NCBI GenBank assembly: GCA_017795005.1
Contig: CP051242.1
Location: 2,442,976-2,506,975 of the forward strand
Origin: Balneolaceae bacterium
GTDB taxonomy: Bacteria > Bacteroidota > Rhodothermia > Balneolales > Balneolaceae
Length of the DNA stretch: 64,000 nucleotides
Direction: 5' to 3'
Shown: one piece after another, positions 27,001 through 34,994 of the stretch
Layout: every line of letters begins with the position of its first letter
How positions within the stretch are numbered: the stretch's first letter is position 1
Notes under the pieces: model-generated
What the model was told of the DNA's origin: nothing
The model's database searches: none
Seen by the model: only the letters and a program-made list of their open reading frames with translations
Position numbers and translations under genes: made by a program

Positions 27001-27172
27001 TAGCATCTCCACCATCAAATGGCACGGTCCAGATATCTCCCTGATAAGAAAAACTGATCATCGAACCATCTGGACTTACAGATGGCTCACGAACCAGCAA
27101 TTCTGTTTCCTGGGCAGATGTTGTTGTTGCAACCATCAACATTGCAAAAATAAGCGTAAAAGTTGTTTTCAT
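24011..27172 (-). CDS. Secreted tricorn-like protease (PD40 propeller, PDZ, peptidase S41)
   Basis: 1053 residues. After a signal peptide (to about 20) come many WD40-like PD40 blades with SPDGSxIxF motifs (about 30-650), a tricorn-type core domain (about 680-760), a PDZ domain (about 765-855, GVAVEPVRRG...NVGDVVTHVNG), and the S41 protease domain. Catalytic candidates are His in LNASHMGIYG near 729 and Ser in ESSYSNAEIF near 957. The layout and length match tricorn-family S41 peptidases, here with a signal peptide and so periplasmic or exported rather than cytosolic. It is transcribed together with a second peptidase gene upstream in transcription (32 nt gap), giving a two-peptidase unit for peptide degradation. 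Confidence 0.92.
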   Translation of the reverse strand: MKTTFTLIFAMLMVATTTSAQETELLVREPSVSPDGSMISFSYQGDIWTVPFDGGDAKRLTIHEAYESSPIWSPDGSEIAFNGSRYGNQDIFTIPASGGMSKRITYYSGGDALFDWTNSGELLFQSNRTFNHVEWDSELQTVPAAGGTPVRLMDALGKMPVMSPNGRYIAFVRGSCRISREEYNGPADLDLWLYDTREGTFTLLTDNSVNDFLPRWKDDNTLYFISAESGRYNIYMMDVASSAKEAVTSFNDDGVRHFDVSDNGDLVFVRRLGIHTIASGSSRVKTISVNLSSDYRFYPEDYETFTSNISEYSISPNGEYAALTIRGEIVIKKNDKDVRKTVNVSNHPFRDQSPEWLNDSTVIFSSDREGQYDLYLAKSSDENKTDIFESLKHEVVRLTNSEEHELNPVISPDGEKIAYRQGRGKLIVASINENGRLTNEEVLLDGWDTPSGVAWSPDSKWLAYSLADLYFNDEVYIHAADNSSEPVNVTMHPKGDYSPVWSRDGSKLGFVSGRNNGDNDIWFVWLTEEDWLKTEEDREEGYYFDTDEEESDDVSVTIDFENIHERLWQVTSMPGNESGLVISKDGETFFFTASDPAASGSDLYSISFDRDDLKQLTEGGQNPYAMSLSPDGDTYYALRRGSLNEVDGSGKFTTLPFRFNMLINYQEEQKQVFDEAWSGLNEGFYDPQFHGDDWDELREKYRPWALSASTSQDFRYMFNWMLGQLNASHMGIYGSNPEEVSTQRTGLIGVAVEPVRRGVEITHVIKNSPADREASKLNVGDVVTHVNGKEIAPGTNFYSYFVNQSSEQILLQVRDEDGDSREVVIRPTNSLGDELYEEWIDSREKLTEEYSNGRLGYIHIEGMNWPSFERFERELTAQGYGKEGVVIDVRWNGGGWTTDYLMAVLNVRQHAYTIPRGATDDLNSDHADYRDYYPYSERLPLAWWTKPSVAISNESSYSNAEIFSHAFKTLDIGTLVGMPTFGAVISTGGMGLLDGSFVRMPFRGWYVKATGENMENGPAVPDVIVDNEPDSKAKGEDPQLKRAVEVLLGQIDE

Positions 27173-27204
27173 TGTATTACTTTTAATTTTTATGATTAAT
27201 TGTG

Positions 27205-29801
27205 TTAAAAGCCCGGCACCAACATCACTGCATTCTGCATAAATCTTGCCGGACCGACCCAGAACATTCGGTATTGGGTATTATCAAATAGAAAGACTAC
27301 TTGTCCTTGTCCCATGCTATGTACCGCTGCAAATGCCTTTCCTTCAGCATTCGCTTTATTTTCAGAAGATGCATATCCGGAAGCCAATACATCTTCTTTC
27401 GCGTAATATCCAACCGTATTGAAGGAAGGATCTGGCATAAGAGCATCGGTTCTGAACTTTAAAGAATACAGTTTATCAGGCATACCAAACGCTAAAGGAT
27501 GCGTATTATCTACAATTCCTTTAAATGAAGAACCGGGAATTCTTCGTAATCCTGAAGAGTCTTCAAGATCGGCGTAGCGAGTGTATGCCGCAGGATCAAC
27601 CTCGTCTCCATCGTTGTCGTCATCATCTGCATCAAAGAGTTTGGCACCGCTAATTCCAGATTGCCCATCGGTTAACCAGGAAGCACTGGACTCTGTACCA
27701 ACCAAAGTACCTCCACTTCTTACCCATGCTCTAAGTTGATTTCTGGCATTTTCATTGAAAATACGATTCAACCCAAATCCTCCGGGTAAAATGATTACAT
27801 CGTATTCATTCAGATTAAAATTCCCTCCGACTCTGTCAGAACGGATTCTGGATATACCAAACTCAGTCCACTGATCAAATAAAAACCAGATTTGTCCGGC
27901 TGTATATGAGCTGAATCCCGAATCCATCATTAACCCAACTTTTGGTTCTTCAATAGGTCTCATGCTTGGAGAACCAAGATCACTTCCTGCATCCATTCTA
28001 CCGGTATTAAAGCCGACAATGTTTACGTCTGTATATTCTGCGATTGTACGCATATCGGCATGAATGAAAGCTTCTTTGTGCTTATTTCTTCCTAAAAGAA
28101 CTACCAGGCTTCCTCTTGAATAGCTGATATCGTCTTTTGTAAAGCCTTTGAGGGATGAACGTACTTTGTAGCCATGTTCCCATAATTTAGCTAGTGCTTT
28201 TGGAGCATTTCTTTGATTCCAATCCACTACGTAAGCATACGTCGCACGATTATTTTCCACTCCATTTGGGTGAACCAATACCTCAGAAACCTGATTGGTA
28301 TTTACTCCAACATTTGAGGTTGTCCACGCGGCATCCAAATTATAGGCTTGCGGAGCCGACCAGGTGCTCATGTCGTACATCACCGAATCCCTGATTTCCA
28401 GCTGCCTTCTCATAATCGTATTAATGAACAAGTGCGCCGGTTGATCGGTTTTTATGATAAAGTCTCCTTCGCTGAACGACCTCGAACTTGAACTTCCATC
28501 CCAATAACTAAATGCGTTTCGGACATTAAAATCCTGAGAAGCTTGTTCTACTTTGATATTTTGTTTCAACATCAGGTTGATGAGATCATACGTATAATCA
28601 TTTGGATTATTTGGAATGATGTATGCTTTTGTATTCCCTTTCTGAGCACCTTGAGCCCGCGCATCCTTAAAATATCCGAGCAAAGCTTCCCGGTTCTCCA
28701 CAGAAGTTTTTACTACTGAAACACCATTTTTGTAGTGATCAAATACCGTTGGCGAAGGGTAAGTACATAGCCATCATCCGTTTCTACAGCACGCCCCCCC
28801 CTGCTATGACCACCTTGCTCTGCGAGCATGCCAATACTACCCATAATACTTGGATAGGATGAACCGTAACCCGGATAAAAGAAGTCAAACCGTTCACGGG
28901 TTTCGAAGTTAACCTGTGCTTTATCAAACTCTGCAATCGCTCCGCGACCAAAAACATCTGCCCAGTATTCATAATCCTCTGGAAGCTCATGATTACGTGG
29001 AGTGGTTCCCGGCATAGTGAAATAGTTGTTATTGAATCCCTGCTCGTGGAAATCGAGGTGGACCTGGGGCATCCACTGTTGATACACAGAAATTCTTCCC
29101 CTTGACTCCGGATGAATCAACCAAACCCAATCCCTGTTTAGATCAAACCAATAGTGATTAGTTCTACCTCCGGGCCAGATTTCATCATGCTCTAAATCAT
29201 TTGGATCAACATTTAACACATTTGCCTGCGAGGATTTGTACCAATATATGTAGCGGTCGCGACCATCAGGGTTCAACACGGGATCAATTATAACCACGGC
29301 ATTTTCCAGCCAATTTGCGGTTTCGCTGTCTAAACTTGCTGCCAGGCGGTAGGCCGTTTGCATTGCAGATTCGCTCGTTGAGGGCTCGTTTCCATGAACA
29401 CTATAACTTAACCAAACTATAACAGGTTGATCAGTTACGTTTACATTTCCCGGGTTATTTGCCAGCTCATAATTAGTTTCCCGAATGGTATCAATATTCC
29501 GTTGATTTTCTTCAGAAGTGATAACCACATAGTTTAGTTTTCGGCGTTCGTAGGTTTCTCCATAGTTATGGAACGTTACCTTGCCCGAGACATTAGCAAG
29601 TTCTTCAAAGTATCCCATCACTTCGTGATGGAACGTGTATTCGTCGCCCAATTCATAACCGAGATAATCTTTAGGAGAAGGAATGGAAGTATCATAGGTT
29701 ATCTCAGGGTCAAACTGAAAGCGATCTATCGCATCCTGAGTTTGTGCCGTTACCGAAATTGAACATAAAAGGGATATCGAAAGCAGAAAAAATCGTTTCA
29801 T
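27205..29801 (-). pseudogene. M14 zinc carboxypeptidase gene interrupted by a one-base frameshift
   Basis: Two adjacent minus-strand frames (29801-28713 and 28701-27205) join into one protein of about 860 residues if one base is restored near 28750. Upstream frame: signal peptide (MKRFFLLSISLLC...VTAQ), then an M14 domain with Zn ligands in SVHGNEPS (His136, Glu139) and QVHLDFHEQG (near 246-250) and catalytic Glu in MLAEQGGH near 326. It reads RQRYL, then runs into a stop. Reading on with one base inserted gives DHYKNGVSVVKTSVENREALL, which is the expected continuation. The second frame holds the C-terminal half with a glutamine-amidotransferase-like beta/alpha region (YDVIILPGGFG). The GTG at 28701 is not a convincing start. 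A real inactivation and a base-calling error are both possible. Confidence 0.8.
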
Positions 29802-29897
29802 AGGAGTGTTAGTTTTTTGATTGCAGGCAGGCTAACAAAAAATCCCGTAAAATGGAGTAAATAATTTTTCAAAAAGACTTTATGTTCTTCGAATTAA

Positions 29898-31487
29898 ATG
29901 ATTACTTCCCGAATGAGTAAAACTTCAAAAATCATACTTTTCACTTTTCTTTTTCTAATTATTGCCATTGGTGCAGCAGGAATTATACTACCTGATTTAC
30001 TTGAAACTAAATTAAGAGATGCACTGATTGGCGAGTTTTCGGAACAGACAGAAAAACGGTATGAGTTGGACCTCAAATCAATTAATATTTCTCTGTGGAG
30101 CAGAAAAATTTCAGCCAATAGTATTGTTGTTACACCAACTAGTGATTCCTTAGAACTAAGAAAGGTTGAAGCTTCGTCAATTTTGATTGATGGCATAAAG
30201 TGGAGAACATTACTCACACAACGATTTCCTGAATTTAGATCTGTATCAGTTACTAATCCTGATGTAGAACTATATTCCAGAAGAATTTCATCTGCAAAAC
30301 CCGGTAATGAAAAACTATCAGATTCAGGAACTGATATCGTACTATCCACTTTTGATATTTTCATAACAGGAGGAACCGGAAAAGTAATTGAGCGAAGTGA
30401 GAATGTTGTTTTTTCTTTAGGGTCTTTTGATTTAAGCGCAAGAGAAGTAAACCTTAATACTCTTCTGCAAGGAGCTTTTGTTCCCTATTTGCAGGATCTT
30501 TCATTACAAGGAACTCAACTTTTTTGGAATCTGGAAGATGATTTTTATCATTTTACTATCGATGAATTCGCCTTCAACAAAGAAAGTAAAATGGGACGCA
30601 TTCATGGGCTTGCCTTTACCCCCATTGTCCCTAAATATGACTTTGCAAAGTACAAAGGAAAACAACTTGACAGATTTGATTTAACAGTTGAAAGTATTCA
30701 GATGGAAAATATAAATCTGGATTCCTTATTCGTGCCTGCGGTCAACCTCTCGAAAATTACTATTGAAAATGCAGATCTGGAAGTTTTTCATGATAAACAT
30801 ATGCCTCCGGGTCCAACCATCCGATATAAGCCTTTACTACATGATGTTTCTAAAAAACTTGGGTTTTCATTTGGAATTGAAGAACTGGAAATAAAAAATT
30901 CCAGGATTGCTTACGGAGAACATCTTCCAGGATCTGAACTTCCCGGATATATTTCATTTGAAAATTTGAATGCTTCACTGACAAATTTCTATACCATAGA
31001 ACACCCAAATTATTATTCAGACTCTCTTCGTCTGGACGCTACAACTGAGTTTATAGATGTTACTACTCTTTCTATTGATCTGGCTTATGCTACTTTTGAT
31101 GATCAAGATACCCATACCCTTAAAGCTTCTTTAAAAGACCTGAATGGTACATTCTTAAACGACATGTTGATAAATACGGCTTTTACAAGAGTTGACCGTG
31201 GCTATATCCATAACCTCGAAATTGATCTTAAGCTAGATACCTTTAGTGCGACTGGTAAAATGCTCCTTGAATACGAAAATTTAAAAATTACAGTACTGGA
31301 CGAAAATGATGCTACTAATACTAATTTTAAAACCCGTTTGAAGTCATTCCTGGCTAACAACTTTGTTATGAATACGGATAACTTTGGCACCCCCACCGAA
31401 ATTGATTATCAGCGCCCAAAAGACAAAGCCATTTTTGGTTATTGGTGGAAATCCATACAAAGTGGTTTGGAAGACACTATAAAGTAA
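29898..31487 (+). CDS. AsmA/DUF748-like single-pass membrane protein
   Basis: 529 residues; the start may be ATG 29898 or, more typically, ATG 29913 (MSKTSKII). One membrane helix near the N-terminus (about 10-30) is followed by a long beta-rich periplasmic region. The first 60 mature residues (ALIGEFSEQTEKRYELDLKSINISLWSRKI) and the recurring short amphipathic strands resemble AsmA/TamB-type bridge-like proteins of DUF748 form, involved in envelope homeostasis. There is no repeated catalytic motif. It is transcribed divergently from the M14 peptidase gene and convergently with the DUF5916 gene, with only 4 nt between stop codons. Function is inferred from fold-like features only. Confidence 0.7.
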   Translation: MITSRMSKTSKIILFTFLFLIIAIGAAGIILPDLLETKLRDALIGEFSEQTEKRYELDLKSINISLWSRKISANSIVVTPTSDSLELRKVEASSILIDGIKWRTLLTQRFPEFRSVSVTNPDVELYSRRISSAKPGNEKLSDSGTDIVLSTFDIFITGGTGKVIERSENVVFSLGSFDLSAREVNLNTLLQGAFVPYLQDLSLQGTQLFWNLEDDFYHFTIDEFAFNKESKMGRIHGLAFTPIVPKYDFAKYKGKQLDRFDLTVESIQMENINLDSLFVPAVNLSKITIENADLEVFHDKHMPPGPTIRYKPLLHDVSKKLGFSFGIEELEIKNSRIAYGEHLPGSELPGYISFENLNASLTNFYTIEHPNYYSDSLRLDATTEFIDVTTLSIDLAYATFDDQDTHTLKASLKDLNGTFLNDMLINTAFTRVDRGYIHNLEIDLKLDTFSATGKMLLEYENLKITVLDENDATNTNFKTRLKSFLANNFVMNTDNFGTPTEIDYQRPKDKAIFGYWWKSIQSGLEDTIK

Positions 31488-31491
31488 TTTT

Positions 31492-33756
31492 TTAGAAAAT
31501 AAAGGTATGTGTATACTTAATTAGTATAGATCTGTTTTGTAAATAAGGAAGTCTGGGTAAACCAACTTCCAGAGGATCTCTGTTGGTGTAGGTTTGTTCA
31601 TTAACAACGAACCAGAAATCCCTTCCTTCGCTAAAATTATATCTGAAACGCACATTTGCTCCAATCAACTCACTTACATTACTGTATTGCACAAACATAT
31701 TAACAGATGCTTTCTTATTGAAGGCATACTGACCTCTGAACTGCCCGAGATGAGTAGTAAATTCTGTTGTCTCTCTACCTGCTCTTTCAGGAAACTCCAA
31801 ATGTGTAATCCGATAGCTTCCTCCTAGCTCAAGGTTCGTGGAAACAAAAAATCTTGGGTTTAAACTCAGTTCTTTAATTTCTCCATCATAAAGATTTCCA
31901 AACGACCCATTTATTCCCCCTCCTACTTTCCATGCTTCTGTAAACTCATAATTCAAATTGAATCTATAGTCATTATAAACATCTGATGGAATCAAAATTT
32001 TTCCGACCAAATTGAAATCATCTCCTTCTAAAATTGTTTCTTTCCCAAATGAAAGCTGTAGATTTAGACTTCCATATTGTTTAAATCTACCATTCCAATC
32101 AACACTGGCCGTTCTACCCTGAATACTTTTATCGAAAGAAAGCAGCTCATGATCTTCATTATAAAAACGACCATAATAAAATAATCTTACCTGATTTCTT
32201 TGAAATACAGACTCTTCGTCTGCCAACCATCCATAACCGATTCTCCCAAATTTTTGAACAACTCCACCTACCCTTACAAAACCTAATTCCGGGTTATAAG
32301 AATTCCCAAAGCTGCTATACATAGCTTCATATAAAAAACCTGTATTCGATTGATTTCTTAATGATAATCGCAAAGCCCCCGTTTCTTCAAAATCTGAATT
32401 CACCTCATCTGAGAAATCACTGTCAACTGATTTGGCCGTCCGAAACTCAAAAAAATTTTCTCCGAAAATGTTCATGTCACCATCCAAACCATACACAAGA
32501 TTAGAACTACCATCGGTTCCAACTCTGTTTGTAAATATTCCTCCCAAATAGGAGCGCTCATTAAACACCTGTTGTCTCAATCTGACAACACCGAAATTCT
32601 CTGAAGGAAGATTCCCACTATCACCGGTTTGCATATTTAACACACCAATATCCAAACCGCCTACTCTTCCGGTTAGTCTTGCACCTCCCAGGATCCTTAC
32701 CGGGTTTCCGTCGTCATCTAAACCTATTCTTCGGCTGTAAAAAACGCGATCACCTCCAAAGGTATAATCAAACAATCCGGATCTTTGCTGAAAAAATTGT
32801 CGCTTTTCGGGGAAGAATAATGAAAACCGAGACAAATTCAGTTGCTGGTCATCGGCTTCAACCTGAGCAAAATCTGTGTTTACAGTGACATCGAGAGTAA
32901 GATTATTAGTTACATTATATTTTAAATCAAATCCAAGTTCAGTCTGTAAATCATCGTCTAGAACATATGACGAAGAATCAGAATTCAGCCCGGAATTAAC
33001 TGTTGAGTATCCCCCAAGACCATAAGGAGTTATATATACCGGATTCTTAGATTCTACTCCTTCTAATACAACATCGTAAGCTTGAGAGGGTTTTGCATTC
33101 CCTAAGTTCCAATTAGGAGGAATAGCTGGAAAAATATGTCTCTCATTGATGCTTGAAATCCATCGATAGGTTATGAAACCAATTTCAGCAACTCCATCCT
33201 CCTCTACTATTCCAATGCTTGAAAAAGGAATTCGAAGTTCTGCAAACCATCCATCTTCAGTTTGAGTAGTAGCTGCATCCCAGAAAGTGTTAAAACTTGA
33301 ATTGAAAGAATTTCGCCCACCACTGAAATCTGCATCATTTGATAGTGCAACATCAAAAAGTACCCCTGCCGGATTAGTAAAAAACCAGGTAGCATTTTGA
33401 TTATCATTAAAGCCATCAATAATGATAGCAAAAACATCATCACTGCTATATCTGTCCCTGTATAAAGAATTCGTAGCGATTGTTTCGGGATCTTTGGTAA
33501 ACATTTTCCCTGCTACGTAAATAAAGTTCTCATCGTAGGCTACTTTAATACGGGTTTCTTCGTTCATTACTCCCTGAAAAGTAGGCTCATATTGAACCAA
33601 AGGAAGTTCATCTATCTGTTCCCATGCCGGTTCATCGATAATCCCATCCAGAATAATTGGTGAAGTGATTTTCTTAAGCGTGATATTCTCCTGAGCAAAA
33701 AGTGAAAAGGAAAACAATCCGCAAAAACATCCAACAACAAGTAATTTATTAATCAA
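31492..33756 (-). CDS. DUF5916 outer membrane protein with N-terminal carbohydrate-binding-like domain
   Basis: 754 residues starting at TTG 33756; an in-frame stop lies just upstream and no ATG gives the signal peptide (MINKLL...SLFAQ). An N-terminal CBM9/DOMON-like domain (about 25-210; SPIILDGIIDEPAWEQID, AYDENFIYVAGKM, SSDDVFAIIIDGF) is followed by a long barrel-type region ending in Phe (KYTHTFIF). This matches the DUF5916 family common in Bacteroidota, often next to peptidases or glycan systems; its substrate is unknown. No partner gene is adjacent. Confidence 0.87.
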   Translation of the reverse strand: MINKLLVVGCFCGLFSFSLFAQENITLKKITSPIILDGIIDEPAWEQIDELPLVQYEPTFQGVMNEETRIKVAYDENFIYVAGKMFTKDPETIATNSLYRDRYSSDDVFAIIIDGFNDNQNATWFFTNPAGVLFDVALSNDADFSGGRNSFNSSFNTFWDAATTQTEDGWFAELRIPFSSIGIVEEDGVAEIGFITYRWISSINERHIFPAIPPNWNLGNAKPSQAYDVVLEGVESKNPVYITPYGLGGYSTVNSGLNSDSSSYVLDDDLQTELGFDLKYNVTNNLTLDVTVNTDFAQVEADDQQLNLSRFSLFFPEKRQFFQQRSGLFDYTFGGDRVFYSRRIGLDDDGNPVRILGGARLTGRVGGLDIGVLNMQTGDSGNLPSENFGVVRLRQQVFNERSYLGGIFTNRVGTDGSSNLVYGLDGDMNIFGENFFEFRTAKSVDSDFSDEVNSDFEETGALRLSLRNQSNTGFLYEAMYSSFGNSYNPELGFVRVGGVVQKFGRIGYGWLADEESVFQRNQVRLFYYGRFYNEDHELLSFDKSIQGRTASVDWNGRFKQYGSLNLQLSFGKETILEGDDFNLVGKILIPSDVYNDYRFNLNYEFTEAWKVGGGINGSFGNLYDGEIKELSLNPRFFVSTNLELGGSYRITHLEFPERAGRETTEFTTHLGQFRGQYAFNKKASVNMFVQYSNVSELIGANVRFRYNFSEGRDFWFVVNEQTYTNRDPLEVGLPRLPYLQNRSILIKYTHTFIF

Positions 33757-33902
33757 TAGTAACTCCGAAAATTTTGATGGTTAAACATAGAACTTTTCAA
33801 GTCCAAAATGGAAGGCACATTTTCTAACTTTTACACCTCTTTTTTTTATAAAAGCACTGATTTAAAGCTTCGTTCTGTGTATTTTTGCTAAACTATTTTT
33901 TT

Positions 33903-34859
33903 ATGATTGACCTACTTGCTATTCCCACACTTTCAGATATTATAAAGGCTCATGAAGTTATCAAGCCTTATGCTCGTTTTACTCCCGTTTTAAGAAGCGA
34001 ACATGTAAATAAAAGAACACAGTCTGATGTTTATTTTAAATGTGAAAACTTCCAAAAAGTCGGAGCTTTTAAATTCAGAGGAGCCTGTAATGCCGTACTT
34101 ACTTTAAGTGATGAAGAAGCATCTAAAGGAGTTGCAACTCATTCTTCCGGTAACCATGCCCAAGCACTTGCATTAGCAGCCAAGATAAAAGGAATTCCTG
34201 CTTTTGTAGTAATGCCGGATAATGCTCCTAAAGTAAAAGTTGAAGCTGTACAAAATTATGGGGCAGAAATCACTTTCTGTGAATCTACACTTGAAGGTCG
34301 GGAAAATACCTTAAAACAAGTAGTTGCTGAAACTGGCGCAACCATTATCCATCCTTATAATGATTCACGCATTGTAACCGGACAGGGAACTGCTGCACTC
34401 GAACTACTTGAAACAAACCCAGATCTGGACATCATTTTAACTCCTGTTGGCGGCGGTGGATTATTAAGCGGTACTGTAATTTCAGCAAAAGCAATCAAGC
34501 CTGAAATAAAGGTTATTGGAACTGAACCCGAACAGGCAGATGATGCCTATGAATCTTTCAAGGCCGGAAAGTTAATCCCGGCTTACAGTACTAATACTAT
34601 TGCTGACGGATTACGAACTTCATTAGGAGAACTCCCATTTAATATCATAAAAACTCATGTGGATGATATAGTTACAGTAAGCGAAGATTCTATTAAAGAA
34701 GCAATGCGTTATATCTGGGAACGGATGAATATCATCATTGAACCTTCCTGTGCTGTACCCGTTGCGGCTATATTCGAAGGAAAAGTTGATGTGAGAGGAA
34801 AAAAAGTTGGGATAATAATTACTGGCGGAAATGTTGATTTAGATAATCTACCCTGGTAA
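33903..34859 (+). CDS. Serine racemase / threonine dehydratase-like PLP enzyme
   Basis: A fold-type II PLP enzyme of 318 residues when started at ATG 33903 (MIDLLAIPTL); an ATG six codons earlier is less likely. The PLP lysine is in KVGAFKFRGA (near residue 50), the SSGNHAQ loop that binds the substrate carboxylate is near 76, and the phosphate-binding glycine loop GGGGLLSG is near 180. The C-terminal Ser-Cys in EPSCAVP would face the pyridine N. Family knowledge: biosynthetic IlvA has an extra regulatory ACT-like domain, absent here, so catabolic serine/threonine dehydratase or serine racemase is more likely. The gene stands alone with a repeat element behind it. Confidence 0.88.
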   Translation: MIDLLAIPTLSDIIKAHEVIKPYARFTPVLRSEHVNKRTQSDVYFKCENFQKVGAFKFRGACNAVLTLSDEEASKGVATHSSGNHAQALALAAKIKGIPAFVVMPDNAPKVKVEAVQNYGAEITFCESTLEGRENTLKQVVAETGATIIHPYNDSRIVTGQGTAALELLETNPDLDIILTPVGGGGLLSGTVISAKAIKPEIKVIGTEPEQADDAYESFKAGKLIPAYSTNTIADGLRTSLGELPFNIIKTHVDDIVTVSEDSIKEAMRYIWERMNIIIEPSCAVPVAAIFEGKVDVRGKKVGIIITGGNVDLDNLPW

Positions 34860-34903
34860 GTAAAAGAGGTATTCCGCAGCACAAGCCTGAATCTAAATTT
34901 TTA

Positions 34904-34960
34904 CCTCGCTCCGAGGCACTTCGTCGGAGCGGCATGTAACGACGCTGAGCATCGTTACAA
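34904..34960. repeat. Two-hairpin dispersed repeat, copy 2
   Basis: Hairpin 1 arms GCTCCGA (34908-34914) and TCGGAGC (34924-34930); hairpin 2 arms GTAACGA (34936-34942) and TCGTTAC (34952-34958). Compared with copy 1 at 23868, hairpin 1 shows paired base changes (A-T to G-C) that keep the stem. The loops are less complementary here. Like copy 1 it lies between two convergent genes. Confidence 0.65.
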
Positions 34961-34994
34961 GTGGAAAGGCTTTATACGCTATTGAATTATTCTT

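Noticed and set aside
27205-28701. Second half of the M14 peptidase as a separate gene starting at GTG 28701
   Set aside because: No promoter or convincing start; the preceding out-of-frame codons (DHYKNGVSVVKTS) continue the upstream protein, so it is one frameshifted gene.
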